Source: JANWVO01 sp964458495
GTDB taxonomy: Bacteria; Acidobacteriota; Terriglobia; Bryobacterales; Bryobacteraceae
DNA length: 64,000 nt
Direction of reading: 5' to 3'
Assembly (NCBI GenBank): GCA_964458495.1
Contig: CAYWJB010000002.1
Coordinates: 248,001-312,000 of the forward strand
Shown here: piece after piece, positions 8,092 to 17,267 of the stretch
Position numbering within the stretch: position 1 is the first letter of the stretch
Layout of the letters: each line of letters opens with the position of its first letter
Notes under the pieces: model-generated
Seen by the model: the letters and a program-made list of their open reading frames with translations, nothing else
Databases searched by the model: none
Told to the model about the DNA's origin: nothing
Translations under genes and position numbers: made by a program

Positions 8092-9237
8092 ATGCAAAGC
8101 TCAAATTCCCACCACACCGCCCGGCGGGTTCTTGCAGCACTCGCAGCGGGCGTTTGTCTTGCCGCTGGAGGGGCGCAACCGGGTGGATCGCCGCAGCCGG
8201 GACCGGCAGCGCCGCCACGGGGCCATGCCGGCATCCGCATCGTTCCGCGCCTCGAGCGCCCCGCCGGGTTTCGCGCCCCGCGGGACAGGGATTTCGCCGG
8301 CTACCTGATGGTGTATTTCAAGGACGAAACGCATTGCGCCTATTTCGCCATCAGCCGCGACGGATCCACCTTCACCGATGTAAATGGCGGAAATCCCGTG
8401 CTCGACGGCGCCTTGCTCGCCGGGCAGAAAGGGGTTCGCGACCCGCACATCACACGCGGCCCCGACGGCGCCTTCTACCTGGCCATGACGGACCTCCACA
8501 TCTATGGCCAGAAGGCCGGCTTCCGCTCCACGCGCTGGGAGAGGCCCGAGGAAGAATACGGATGGGGGAACAACCGCGCGATCGTGCTGATGAAATCCTT
8601 CGATCTGATCCACTGGACGCACTCCATCGTGCGCGTCGATGAGGCGTTCCCGGGCTTTGCCGGCCTCAGCGCCGCCTGGGCGCCGCAGACTATTTACGAC
8701 GAGAAAGCGCGAAAAATGATGGTCTATTTCACCATCCGTTTCGGACCAAAGGCGGCCAAGCTGTACTACTCCTACGCGAACGCCGGTTTCACCCGGCTGG
8801 AGACAGAGCCCAAAGCCCTTCTGGAGACAGGCGGCATCGACGGCGACATCGTTCGCGCGGGCGGGAAGTTCCATCTCCATTTCGTCACCGAAGCGAAGGT
8901 GCGCCACGCCGTCTCTTCCCGCATCAGCGGCGGATACGTGGTGGAGGACAGGCGCATCGATCCGGAGACCGTGCCGACAGAGGCGCCCACCGTCTTCCGG
9001 CGGCTGGACACGGACAAGTTTGTTCTGATGTACGACGTCTACGGCGCGCGCCCCAACAACATGGGTTTCAGCGAAACCACGGATTTCATCACGTACCGCA
9101 ACCTCGGGCGGTTCAACGAGGGCGTCATGCGGGGAACCAACTTCGAGCGCCCGAAGCACGGCGCAGTCACATATCTGACGCTCAACGAATTGCGCGCCGC
9201 CATCCGGCACTGGAAGGTGGATCTGCCGGAAGACTGA
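8092..9237 (+). CDS. exported glycoside-hydrolase family 43-like five-bladed propeller protein
   Basis: This 381-residue protein carries a signal peptide (about residues 1-30, ending near Ala-Gly-Gly-Ala-Gln). The mature part has the repeated pattern of GH43-type propellers, including a VRDPHITRGPDG segment early in the domain and an AWAPQ segment mid-domain, both typical of family 43/117-like enzymes acting on arabinans, xylans or related glycans. Which glycan is cut cannot be told. ATG 8092 follows GGCGGAGG. It is likely co-transcribed with the esterase just upstream. Confidence 0.75.
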   Translation: MQSSNSHHTARRVLAALAAGVCLAAGGAQPGGSPQPGPAAPPRGHAGIRIVPRLERPAGFRAPRDRDFAGYLMVYFKDETHCAYFAISRDGSTFTDVNGGNPVLDGALLAGQKGVRDPHITRGPDGAFYLAMTDLHIYGQKAGFRSTRWERPEEEYGWGNNRAIVLMKSFDLIHWTHSIVRVDEAFPGFAGLSAAWAPQTIYDEKARKMMVYFTIRFGPKAAKLYYSYANAGFTRLETEPKALLETGGIDGDIVRAGGKFHLHFVTEAKVRHAVSSRISGGYVVEDRRIDPETVPTEAPTVFRRLDTDKFVLMYDVYGARPNNMGFSETTDFITYRNLGRFNEGVMRGTNFERPKHGAVTYLTLNELRAAIRHWKVDLPED

Positions 9238-9243
9238 CCCGCT

Positions 9244-9627
9244 TCAGCCGTGCCGCCCCGCTGCCAGCGACCAGGCGCGGCGCATCCACCTCGCCCGTCG
9301 CTCCGGGCTGATCAGAGACAGCCACATCCAGGGCGCGCCCCAGGCGGCGTGCCGCACCAGCAGCCACGCCACGCGCTCCTGCCCCGGCGCGAGCGGACCG
9401 CTCTCTGGCGCGAGGCGCAGCGGCAGCCACCGGAACTCCTCCGCCAGCCGCGCCGCCTGCCCGATGGCAGGCAACAAATCCGCGTCTTTTTGTTCCATCG
9501 CGAGGCGCCACAGGCGCAGCCGGAGTTTCGCGGCGCGCAGCTCCGGCCAAAGCTCGAACACCACCCACCACAGCAGCACTGCTGCGAGCAACGTGAAAGA
9601 AACCGCTGTGGCCCCGCCTTCGCTCAT
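9244..9627 (-). CDS. small membrane-anchored hypothetical protein
   Basis: This 127-residue protein has one N-terminal membrane helix (about residues 9-24) followed by a charged, helical cytoplasmic or periplasmic part rich in Trp, Arg and Leu. It is not recognised. The start ATG at 9627 overlaps the stop of the preceding gene in an ATGA arrangement, which supports both starts and suggests translational coupling. Its stop lies seven bases from the convergent GH43-like gene. Confidence 0.55.
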   Translation of the reverse strand: MSEGGATAVSFTLLAAVLLWWVVFELWPELRAAKLRLRLWRLAMEQKDADLLPAIGQAARLAEEFRWLPLRLAPESGPLAPGQERVAWLLVRHAAWGAPWMWLSLISPERRARWMRRAWSLAAGRHG

Positions 9628-9947
9628 CCCCCGCGCCGCCCCTTCAGGCATTCCTCCAGGGTCTTCTCCAGTTCCCGCCTGACGGCTCGCTGCTGCAAGC
9701 CGTAGGCGACGCCCGCCATTCCGAAGATGAACGCGGACAAGCGTGTGACGCGCGCCCGTCCCATCCATGCGATCCAGACTTCGAACATCGAATCCTTCCC
9801 CAGAAGACCCGACGCCGTTTCGCGGATCAGCCACAACGCGAGCAGCAGCGCCGCCCACGGCGCCGCCTTCCGGATCAGCCAAAGCACAACCCGCTGGGAT
9901 TCCAAGCTTCCTGTCTCCTTCAGCGGGAATGATACCGAAAAGCGCAT
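9624..9947 (-). CDS. small membrane hypothetical protein
   Basis: This 107-residue protein has two predicted membrane helices (about residues 29-48 and 69-85) and a charged C-terminal tail rich in Glu, Lys and Arg. It is not recognised. The ATG at 9947 is preceded by GGAGGGGC. The last codon overlaps the start of the following small gene. The pair may form a complex, but no known family supports that. Confidence 0.55.
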   Translation of the reverse strand: MRFSVSFPLKETGSLESQRVVLWLIRKAAPWAALLLALWLIRETASGLLGKDSMFEVWIAWMGRARVTRLSAFIFGMAGVAYGLQQRAVRRELEKTLEECLKGRRGG

Positions 9948-10003
9948 GCCCCTCCGGGCGCGCCGGCTCGCTACCGGAAAACGCGCTATTCAGGCCTGAT
10001 CGT

Positions 10004-10795
10004 ATGTTATTTTGGGGATTGAACCTCCGGGCTGCGATTCTTCTTGCGGTTGTGTGGGTACAGGCCCCCGCCCAGCAGGTCTCCGAACACGCGATCGCTT
10101 CCAGCCGGCCGGCGCGGCGGTGGGTCACGACCCTTCAGACGGGATTCGCCGACACGTTCCAGCTCACGCTGGGCGGCACGTTCGGCGGCGGACCTGCGTG
10201 GCAGAACCGCGTCACGACGGGCGGCGCCAATCTGTTCCTGGCGGGCGACCTGCTTTCCGTGCACGGTTGGAACACGACCGACACGCCCTCGGGCGCCAAC
10301 AACTCCATCGCCGGGTTGAGCTACCGGGCGCCCGTGTGGAGGAAGGGATCGCAGGCGCTTGCCCTGGGCTCCGGCCTTCAATACTGGAACTTTCCGGCGG
10401 TGCTCACCGGCACGTCGGACTGGCTGATTCCCGGCAGCCTCGTCTATACGGCGCGCACAGGGAGGCTGCCGTTGACGGTCACGAGCGACTCCTGGAGCCT
10501 GCTGGCCAGCCGGCTGCCCAAGGGATCGCTTGTGCACACCCAGTGCTGGTTGGATCACCCGTTAACTCGCTCGGATGCCTTGCGGCTCACCTTCCGCCAC
10601 GGTCCTGCGCACACCTACTCCTGGGGCTTTTACGGCACCCACGGCCACCGCGTCGTGCGGTATCAAACCGCGCTCGTGCTTGCCTGGAAGTCAACTCAAC
10701 TGGAAGCCGGATGGCGGCAGCAGCGGGGCTTGCAGCCCGGGATTCCCCACAACCGATACTGGCACGTCAGCCTGACGCGCCGTTTTTCGCGGTAA
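10004..10795 (+). CDS. exported beta-rich hypothetical protein
   Basis: This 263-residue protein begins with a signal peptide (cleavage likely after APAQQ near residue 25) and continues with alternating hydrophobic/polar strands, many aromatic residues and a terminal aromatic/Arg-rich strand ending RRFSR. This resembles an outer-membrane beta-barrel, although the terminal residue is Arg rather than Phe. ATG 10004 has no clear ribosome-binding site; a TTG at 10019 is an alternative. It is divergent from the small membrane-protein pair. Function unknown. Confidence 0.5.
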   Translation: MLFWGLNLRAAILLAVVWVQAPAQQVSEHAIASSRPARRWVTTLQTGFADTFQLTLGGTFGGGPAWQNRVTTGGANLFLAGDLLSVHGWNTTDTPSGANNSIAGLSYRAPVWRKGSQALALGSGLQYWNFPAVLTGTSDWLIPGSLVYTARTGRLPLTVTSDSWSLLASRLPKGSLVHTQCWLDHPLTRSDALRLTFRHGPAHTYSWGFYGTHGHRVVRYQTALVLAWKSTQLEAGWRQQRGLQPGIPHNRYWHVSLTRRFSR

Positions 10796-10812
10796 TAGGG
10801 CGAGCGGGCGGA

Positions 10813-10832
10813 AGGGGCGCCGCAGCGCCCCT
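10813..10832. terminator. perfect 8-bp hairpin between convergent genes
   Basis: AGGGGCGC and GCGCCCCT pair perfectly around a CGCA loop in the 46-base gap between two convergent genes. It probably ends both transcripts, although there is no T run on either side. Confidence 0.4.
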
Positions 10833-10841
10833 GCGGCACGG

Positions 10842-11624
10842 TCAGCGGGACTTGAAGATCAGCGCCCGCGAGATCGAATCGCGGTGCGCCTTTCTGTCGA
10901 AGACTTCCTCCTCCATCTGTTCGATTGCCTCGCGCTCGCCGGCGCTCAGCTTCTGCATGGATTCCTGGAACGCCGCACGAACCTTGTCCATCGCGCCCAT
11001 GTCCGGAGCGATGAGCAGATACCACACTGTCCCCGGTTCAGCCGTGTGCACGGCTTCCACGTCGACTGCATAGTCGTAAATCACACCCTCCTTGATCAGC
11101 CTGTCCAGAACCGGCTTTTCGTGGTGCTGGAACATCATCCGCGCGACGGGCATCTTGCCAGGCTTCACTTTTTCCTGCTGAAAGAAAGTGATGGGCAGCA
11201 CTCCCTCGGGCACCTTGCCGGGACCCCTCTCCAGGCTGCGGACGAGGATATCCCTGTGGTCATCGAAGCCCGTGACCACATAGAAATCCTTCAACTTCTC
11301 GGCGTTGGCCTGGAGAGCGCCCTGAACGGCCTTGTCCGATTGGGCGAGCCCGGCGAAGTCGCGGACGGTGACCCAGAAGGCCACGTTGGGCCCCGGCTGG
11401 TGGAGCACATCGGCATCCAGACCGTAGCCCAGAACCGCGCCCGACTGCCGGAGCTTCTCAAGCGCGGGCGTGACCAATTGCACCATTTCGACGAACCGCT
11501 CCATCTTGTCCGGTTGCACCCGGAACATGGCGACGGAGGTTAGCGGCGCCTGGGCCGGTTGTGCAAACACGCTGCCTGCCGCAAGCAGCAGGCAGATTAC
11601 GGGCACTGGCGTACGAAACTGCAT
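10842..11624 (-). CDS. exported hypothetical protein with ferredoxin-like repeat appearance
   Basis: This 260-residue protein starts with a signal peptide (ending near VFAQ, residue 20). The mature part seems to hold two related halves (roughly 28-120 and 125-230), each with strand-helix patterns reminiscent of dimeric alpha/beta-barrel proteins; this is a visual impression only. No catalytic motif is evident. The ATG at 11624 is preceded by AGAGGAGG, which decides against the upstream in-frame ATG at 11687. Confidence 0.6.
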   Translation of the reverse strand: MQFRTPVPVICLLLAAGSVFAQPAQAPLTSVAMFRVQPDKMERFVEMVQLVTPALEKLRQSGAVLGYGLDADVLHQPGPNVAFWVTVRDFAGLAQSDKAVQGALQANAEKLKDFYVVTGFDDHRDILVRSLERGPGKVPEGVLPITFFQQEKVKPGKMPVARMMFQHHEKPVLDRLIKEGVIYDYAVDVEAVHTAEPGTVWYLLIAPDMGAMDKVRAAFQESMQKLSAGEREAIEQMEEEVFDRKAHRDSISRALIFKSR

Positions 11625-11767
11625 CACCAGAAGCCTCCTCTGTAAGTTGGGGTGGTTTAGTGTGCGCTGAATCGTGGACAGATGCAAGGGAAATCAGGCG
11701 TGGCAGCCGACAATTTACACTTGCGTCACCCCGTTCAGGCTTCCCTGGGCAGGAACGCGTAGGGCGC

Positions 11768-12949
11768 TCACACGGACAGGCGCAGCAACTCGCGCTGGAT
11801 TTCGCCGGTGACCTCCGCAGCTGTTTCCGAACGGTAGACATTGACCTCGCTGCGGATGCCGAACTCTTCCAGATACACGCCGGGCTCGACGGAGAAGCAA
11901 AGGCCGGGCACGATGGGCCGTTCGTCGTGGGTCTCGAAGTTGTCCATGTTGGCGCCGGTCCCGTGGACGTCCTCGCCGATGGAGTGGCCCGTGCGGTGGA
12001 TGAAGTACGCGTCCAGCCCGCGCTGTCGCAGGTAGCCGCGCGCCGCATCGTCCACGTGGTAACCGCAGATGGCTTCCCCGGAGGCGGCCGCGCGCCGGAC
12101 GCGTTCGATGGCGGCGTCGCGCGCACCGGCGACGGCCTGGAACACCTCCGCCATGCGCTCCGGCGGCGCCTGGCCGCAGAACGCCGTCCAGGTGATGTCG
12201 TAGTAGACCGCGCCCGGCTCGCGCAGCTTCGCCCACAGGTCGATGAGCAGCAGGTCGCCGCGGCGGATGGGCGCGTGCAAATCGGCCTGCGGTTCGTAGT
12301 GGGGATCGGAGGCGTGCGCGTTCACCGCCACGATGGGGCCGTGATCGGTGAACAGCCCTTCTGTTTCAAACGCGTTCAGGATGAATTGTTTGATGTCGTA
12401 TTCGCTCACCGGCTCGCCGCGCGCCAGCCGCTCTTCGGCGAGGCGAAAGGCGGCGGCACGGATCGAGTCGACCTTCGCCTGCGCGCGCTTGTGGCTTTCG
12501 TACTGCCGGGGCGTCCACAGCGCCTCGAACTGCTGCACCAGCGAGGCGGAGGAGGCAACCTCCACGCCCAGGGAGCGAACCATCTCCACGGTGCCGGCGT
12601 CCACCATGGCGACGTAAGGCACGGCGCAACGCGGCGAGTATTGCATCGCCACTGCGCGTGCGCCGGCGAGAATCTCCCGCAGGCGGAACTCCTGCTCCTG
12701 CCAGCCCGCGTAAAGGAGTTTCGCGCCGGGCAGGGCGTCCAGCATGGCGGCTTCGATGCGGTGGGCGAGTTTGCGCGGCTCACCGCGGGCGGGCACGTAG
12801 TAATACCAGCGGCGCGTGGGCGTGCGGGGCGGCTCGAAGCCGAGAATCCGGTAGGCGAGGGGGTCGCGGCGGTGGTGGTCGAAGAAGAGCCAGCCATCCA
12901 GGCTCTGCGCGCGCAAGGCCTCCTGCATCTCATTCAGCCGCATGCCCAT
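11768..12949 (-). CDS. M24-family Xaa-Pro peptidase
   Basis: This 393-residue protein has the creatinase-type N-terminal domain and a C-terminal pita-bread domain. The expected five metal ligands are visible: Asp in LLIDLWAK, Asp in YYDITW, His in HRTGHSIG, Glu in SVEPGVY and Glu in IRSEVNVYR. It should cleave the bond between an N-terminal residue and proline with two metal ions in the cytoplasm. ATG 12949 is used; another ATG lies two codons in. It is divergent from valS with a 42-base gap. A second M24 enzyme lies at 34.9-36.0 kb; the two are clearly different proteins. Confidence 0.87.
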   Translation of the reverse strand: MGMRLNEMQEALRAQSLDGWLFFDHHRRDPLAYRILGFEPPRTPTRRWYYYVPARGEPRKLAHRIEAAMLDALPGAKLLYAGWQEQEFRLREILAGARAVAMQYSPRCAVPYVAMVDAGTVEMVRSLGVEVASSASLVQQFEALWTPRQYESHKRAQAKVDSIRAAAFRLAEERLARGEPVSEYDIKQFILNAFETEGLFTDHGPIVAVNAHASDPHYEPQADLHAPIRRGDLLLIDLWAKLREPGAVYYDITWTAFCGQAPPERMAEVFQAVAGARDAAIERVRRAAASGEAICGYHVDDAARGYLRQRGLDAYFIHRTGHSIGEDVHGTGANMDNFETHDERPIVPGLCFSVEPGVYLEEFGIRSEVNVYRSETAAEVTGEIQRELLRLSV

Positions 12950-12991
12950 AGTGTACGGGAACGGCCCCCTGTTAGACTGAAAGTTCACCCC

Positions 12992-15670
12992 ATGACATTG
13001 GAGAAAGTCTACGAGCCGCAGCGGTTTGAGCCGCGCTGGGCGGAAGCCTGGATCGAAGGCGGCTACTTCACGCCGCCGGACAAAAAACAGGATGGCAAGG
13101 AAGTGTTTTGCCTGGTCATCCCGCCGCCCAACGTTACCGGGAGCCTGCACATCGGGCACATGCTCGAGCACACCGAGATCGACGTCACGGTGCGCTGGCA
13201 CCGGATGCGCGGCGACCAGACGCTGTGGCTGCCCGGGCAGGACCACGCCGGGATCGCCACGCAGATGGTGGTGGAGCGCGACCTGTGGGAGAAGGAGAAG
13301 CTGACGCGCCACGACCTGGGGCGCGAGGAGTTCGTGCGCCGCGTCTGGGAGTGGAAGGAGCTTTACGGGGACACGATCATCCGGCAGATGAAGCGCACGG
13401 GCGCCAGCTGCGACTGGACGCGGAACCGCTTCACGCTCGATCCCGGGCTGTCCCGCGCCGTGCGCGAGACGTTCGTCAGGCTCTATGAGAAGGGCCTCAT
13501 TTACCGCGGCGAGTACATGGTTCACTGGTGCCCGCGTTGCCACACGGCGCTGAGCGACCTCGAGGTGGTGCACGAGGAGTCTCAGGGCAACTTGTGGCAC
13601 ATCCGCTATCCGGTGAAGGGCATGCCGGGGCGGTTCGTGACCGTGGCCACGACGCGGCCGGAGACGATGCTGGGCGATACGGCGGTTTGCGTGAATCCGG
13701 ACGACGAGCGCTACCGCGACCTGCACGGCCGCAGCGTGGTTCTGCCGCTCATGAACCGCGAGATCCCGGTGATCACCGATCCGCTGGCGGATCCGGAGTT
13801 CGGCACCGGCGTGGTGAAGGTGACGCCTGCGCACGATCCGAACGACTTTGAGGCCGGGCGCCGCCACAATCTTCCCCACGTGGTCGTCATCGGGCTGGAC
13901 GCCCGGATGACGGAGGCAGCGGGCGCATACGCGGGGCTGGACCGGTTCGAGGCGCGCAAGCGCGTGCTGGCCGATCTGGAGTCGCAAGGGCTTCTGGAGA
14001 GAACGGAGGCCTACACGCTGAGCGCGGGGCGCTGCCAGCGGTGCAAGACAGTGGTGGAGCCGCTCGTGTCGAAGCAGTGGTTCTGCCGCATGAAGCCGCT
14101 GGCCGAACCTGCGATCCGCGCTGTGGAAGACGGGCGGATCCGCATCGTTCCGGAGAATTACGCGAAGACGTATTTCGAGTGGATGTACAACATCCGCGAC
14201 TGGTGCGTGTCGCGCCAGCTGTGGTGGGGCCACCGCATTCCTGCCTGGCATTGCGCCGGTTGCGGCGCAGCCACGGTGGCGCGGCAGGATCCGGCGGCCT
14301 GTGCAAGCTGCGGCTCGACGCGGATCGAACAGGACCCGGATGTGCTCGACACGTGGTTCTCGAGCGGCTTGTGGCCGTTCTCGACGCTGGGCTGGCCGGA
14401 CAAGACGGCGGACCTGGAGACGTACTACCCGACGACGCTGCTCATCACGGGCTTCGACATCCTGTTTTTCTGGGTCGCCCGGATGATCATGCTGGGACTC
14501 GAATGCACGGGCGAGGTGCCGTTCCGCACGGTGTACATCCACGGGCTGGTGCGCGATGCGCACCGGCAGAAGATGTCGAAAACGCGCGGCAACACGATCG
14601 ATCCGCTGGAGGTGATCGAGCAGTACGGCACCGACGCGGTGCGCTTCGCGCTGCTGCGCGGCGCCGCGCCCGGCATGGACATCGCGCTCAGCGAGGAGCG
14701 GATGGCCAGCTCGCGCGCCTTCGCCAACAAGATCTGGAACGCGGCGCGTTTCCTCTTCCTCCAGATGGAGCGCGTGGGGCTGGAGCGTCTGGCGCTGGAG
14801 TCGCCCGCGGAGCGGGTGCTGCGGCCGCAGGCCATCGGCGGCGAGGTTCCGCTGGAGGACCGCTGGATCCGCCACAAGCTGGAGGAGGCCGCCGCGCGGA
14901 TGGAGCAGGCGCAGCTCCACTACCGCTATCACGAGGCTGCCGACATCGTCTGGACATTCCTTTGGGATGACTTCTGCGACTGGTACGTGGAGATCAAGAA
15001 GCTGCGCGTGCAGCAGGGCGCCGAGCCGCGGGCGCACGTCGAGACGATGGCGGAGACATTCGAAATGGCGCTGCGGCTGCTGCACCCGCTGATGCCCTTT
15101 GTCAGCGAGGAACTGTGGCAGCGGCTGGTGGAGAAGGGCGCTGGCGTGCCCGCTTCCATCTGCGTAGCGCCTTACCCGCAGCCCGGCGGCGCGGGCGATG
15201 AGGAAGCCGCGCGCCTGTTTTCGCTGCTTCAGGCGGTGGTGACCGCCGCGCGCGCGCTGCGCGCCGACAGCAAAGTGGATCCGCAGGCGCGGGTGGAGGG
15301 CTGGATCGAGTCGCTTTGTTCAGACGTGCAGCGTGTGGCGGAGCGCGAGATGGCCGTGATCAACGCTCTCGCCGGCGGCAGCTTCGAGCTCAACCCCGCG
15401 GCGCGTCCGGCGGGAGTGCGGCGCGCGGCGGCCGATTTCGCAGTCGGGCTGAAGCTGAGCGGCGCGCAGATCGATGCCATCCGCGAGCGCGTGCAGAAGC
15501 GCGCGGCGGAGCTGGAAAAGGTGATCGCCTCCAGCCGGCGGCAGCTTTCGAGCGAAAGCTTCGTGGCGAAAGCGCCGCCGCACGTGGTGGAGGGCATCCG
15601 GGAGAAGCTGGCTTCCTACGAGAAGGAGCTGGCCGAACAGCAGGCGGTGATGGCGGATCTGGGATCCTGA
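12992..15670 (+). CDS. valS: valine--tRNA ligase
   Basis: This 892-residue class I synthetase charges tRNA-Val. The HIGH signature is at residues 53-56 (in GSLHIGHML) and the KMSKS loop is KMSKTRG at about 527-530. An editing domain lies between them, a CxxC...CxxC zinc-binding segment precedes the VLDTWFSS motif, and a C-terminal coiled-coil arm (about 820-890) is present. The length matches bacterial ValRS. The ATG at 12992 directly precedes the conserved LEKVYEPQ start. It is followed after five bases by nadC, so the two are probably co-transcribed. Confidence 0.97.
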   Translation: MTLEKVYEPQRFEPRWAEAWIEGGYFTPPDKKQDGKEVFCLVIPPPNVTGSLHIGHMLEHTEIDVTVRWHRMRGDQTLWLPGQDHAGIATQMVVERDLWEKEKLTRHDLGREEFVRRVWEWKELYGDTIIRQMKRTGASCDWTRNRFTLDPGLSRAVRETFVRLYEKGLIYRGEYMVHWCPRCHTALSDLEVVHEESQGNLWHIRYPVKGMPGRFVTVATTRPETMLGDTAVCVNPDDERYRDLHGRSVVLPLMNREIPVITDPLADPEFGTGVVKVTPAHDPNDFEAGRRHNLPHVVVIGLDARMTEAAGAYAGLDRFEARKRVLADLESQGLLERTEAYTLSAGRCQRCKTVVEPLVSKQWFCRMKPLAEPAIRAVEDGRIRIVPENYAKTYFEWMYNIRDWCVSRQLWWGHRIPAWHCAGCGAATVARQDPAACASCGSTRIEQDPDVLDTWFSSGLWPFSTLGWPDKTADLETYYPTTLLITGFDILFFWVARMIMLGLECTGEVPFRTVYIHGLVRDAHRQKMSKTRGNTIDPLEVIEQYGTDAVRFALLRGAAPGMDIALSEERMASSRAFANKIWNAARFLFLQMERVGLERLALESPAERVLRPQAIGGEVPLEDRWIRHKLEEAAARMEQAQLHYRYHEAADIVWTFLWDDFCDWYVEIKKLRVQQGAEPRAHVETMAETFEMALRLLHPLMPFVSEELWQRLVEKGAGVPASICVAPYPQPGGAGDEEAARLFSLLQAVVTAARALRADSKVDPQARVEGWIESLCSDVQRVAEREMAVINALAGGSFELNPAARPAGVRRAAADFAVGLKLSGAQIDAIRERVQKRAAELEKVIASSRRQLSSESFVAKAPPHVVEGIREKLASYEKELAEQQAVMADLGS

Positions 15671-15675
15671 TCCCT

Positions 15676-16518
15676 ATGGACTGGCTGCATCCCGAGGCCC
15701 TGGAACTGATCCGCCGCGCTCTGGCCGAGGACGTCGGGACAGGCGACGTCACCACCGAACTCACCGTGCCTGCCGGCAGGCGGGCCTCCGGGGGGTTTTA
15801 CGCGCGCGAGCCAATCACAGTGGCCGGGATCGAGTTGATGCAGGCGGTGTACGATCTGGCGGGCGGCGATGTGGAAGTGCAAATCCTGACAGCCAGCGGA
15901 AGCGAGGTGGAGGCGGGCGCGTGCCTGGCTCGCGCCGAGGGCAGCGCGCGGCGCCTGCTCACCTGTGAGCGCACAGCCCTGAATCTGCTTCAACGCCTGT
16001 GCGGCGTGGCGACGCTGGCGCGCCGGTTCTCGCGGGCTGTGGAAGGGACGGGCTGCCAGGTTCTCGACACGCGCAAGACGACTCCCGGCATGCGCCGGCT
16101 GGAAAAGCTGGCGGCCGCGTGCGGCGGCGTGGTGAACCACCGCATGGGGCTGTTCGACGCCGTTCTGATCAAGAACAACCACATTACGGCCGCAGGCGGC
16201 GTTCGCGCGGCGCTCGAAGCGGTGCGCGGGAGTGCATTGCCGGTGGAGATCGAGATCCGCACGCTGGAAGAACTGGACGAAGCGCTCGACTGCGGCGCCC
16301 CGCGGTTGCTTCTGGACAACCTTTCGCCGGGGGAAGCGCGCGAATGGATCCGCAGGATCGGCGGGCGCGCCCCGGTGGAGTTGAGCGGCGGCATCACGCT
16401 CGAGAACGCGCGCGCATACGCGCTGGCAGGCGCGAACTACATCTCCAGCGGCGCCATCACGCATTCGGCGCGCGCCATGGACATCCATTTCCGGCTGGAC
16501 CTCCATGCGTCAGATTGA
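15676..16518 (+). CDS. nadC: nicotinate-nucleotide diphosphorylase (carboxylating)
   Basis: This 280-residue protein converts quinolinate and PRPP to nicotinate mononucleotide in de novo NAD synthesis. The quinolinate phosphoribosyltransferase signatures are present: an N-terminal EDVGTGDVTT, the TRKTTPGMR segment, the KNNH motif, and a C-terminal ELSGGI phosphate loop. The length is normal. The start at 15676 lies just after the valS stop. Its end overlaps birA by 14 bases. The other de novo genes nadA and nadB are not in the window. Confidence 0.95.
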   Translation: MDWLHPEALELIRRALAEDVGTGDVTTELTVPAGRRASGGFYAREPITVAGIELMQAVYDLAGGDVEVQILTASGSEVEAGACLARAEGSARRLLTCERTALNLLQRLCGVATLARRFSRAVEGTGCQVLDTRKTTPGMRRLEKLAAACGGVVNHRMGLFDAVLIKNNHITAAGGVRAALEAVRGSALPVEIEIRTLEELDEALDCGAPRLLLDNLSPGEAREWIRRIGGRAPVELSGGITLENARAYALAGANYISSGAITHSARAMDIHFRLDLHASD

Positions 16519-17221
16519 GTGGCACGACACGATCGATTCAACCATGCGGCGCGCCGCGGAGATGGCCCGCGCCGGATGCCCGGCAGGCACGGTCGTGGCT
16601 GCGCGGGAGCAGACAGCCGGGCAGGGGCGGATGGGCCGAACATGGGACTCGCGCCCGGGCGGGCTGTACTTCACCATCGTGCTGCGGCCGCGGCTCGAGC
16701 CCGCGCAGGTGCCTCTGGCGACGCTTGCGTTGGGCCTCGCAGCTGCCGACACGCTCCAGACGTTTTGCGGAGTGGCCGCTGACCTCCGCTGGCCGAACGA
16801 TGTCCTGATCGGAGGCCGCAAGCTGGCCGGCATACTGGCGCAATTGCAGGAGGGCGCCCTGCTGGCAGGCGTGGGCGTGAACGTGAACCAGCGGACGTTC
16901 CCGCCGGAACTGGCAGGGACGGCCACGTCACTGGTGCTGGAAACGGGTTCGGAACAGGATCCGGAGTTTTTGTTGTCCACCCTGGCTGGCTCCATCGAAT
17001 CGCATCTCAGGATTTTGGAAACCAGCGGAGCCGCGGCGATTCTGCGCCTCTTCGAGGCCGCGTCCAGCTACGTCACCGGACGCCGCGTCAGTGTCGAGAT
17101 GCCGGGCGGCGAGATCACGGGAACCACGGCTGGCCTCACGCCGGAGGGGTTCCTGCTGGTCCGGAGCGTGAGCGGCGAGCTGAAGACCGTCACCGCCGGC
17201 GGCGTGCGCCCTGCGGATTGA
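16505..17221 (+). CDS. birA: biotin--[acetyl-CoA-carboxylase] ligase (class I, no DNA-binding domain)
   Basis: This 238-residue protein attaches biotin to the acceptor lysine of biotin carboxyl carrier protein. The catalytic loop GQGRMGRTW (about residues 39-47) and the RWPNDV motif are visible. The chain starts straight in the catalytic domain, so it lacks the N-terminal helix-turn-helix of E. coli BirA and is not expected to act as a repressor. A C-terminal SH3-like domain (about 190-238) is present. Its target is presumably AccB encoded at 34.4-34.9 kb. Confidence 0.93.
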   Translation: MRQIEWHDTIDSTMRRAAEMARAGCPAGTVVAAREQTAGQGRMGRTWDSRPGGLYFTIVLRPRLEPAQVPLATLALGLAAADTLQTFCGVAADLRWPNDVLIGGRKLAGILAQLQEGALLAGVGVNVNQRTFPPELAGTATSLVLETGSEQDPEFLLSTLAGSIESHLRILETSGAAAILRLFEAASSYVTGRRVSVEMPGGEITGTTAGLTPEGFLLVRSVSGELKTVTAGGVRPAD

Positions 17222-17267
17222 TTCCGGCGTCGCGGCCGTCCCGGCATCTATCATGAAGAGGAACGGG

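Noticed and set aside
12992..15085. Very long minus-strand open frame running opposite valS
   Set aside because: Only its far end (11768-12949) is the M24 peptidase; the rest is antisense to valS and carries no recognisable protein.
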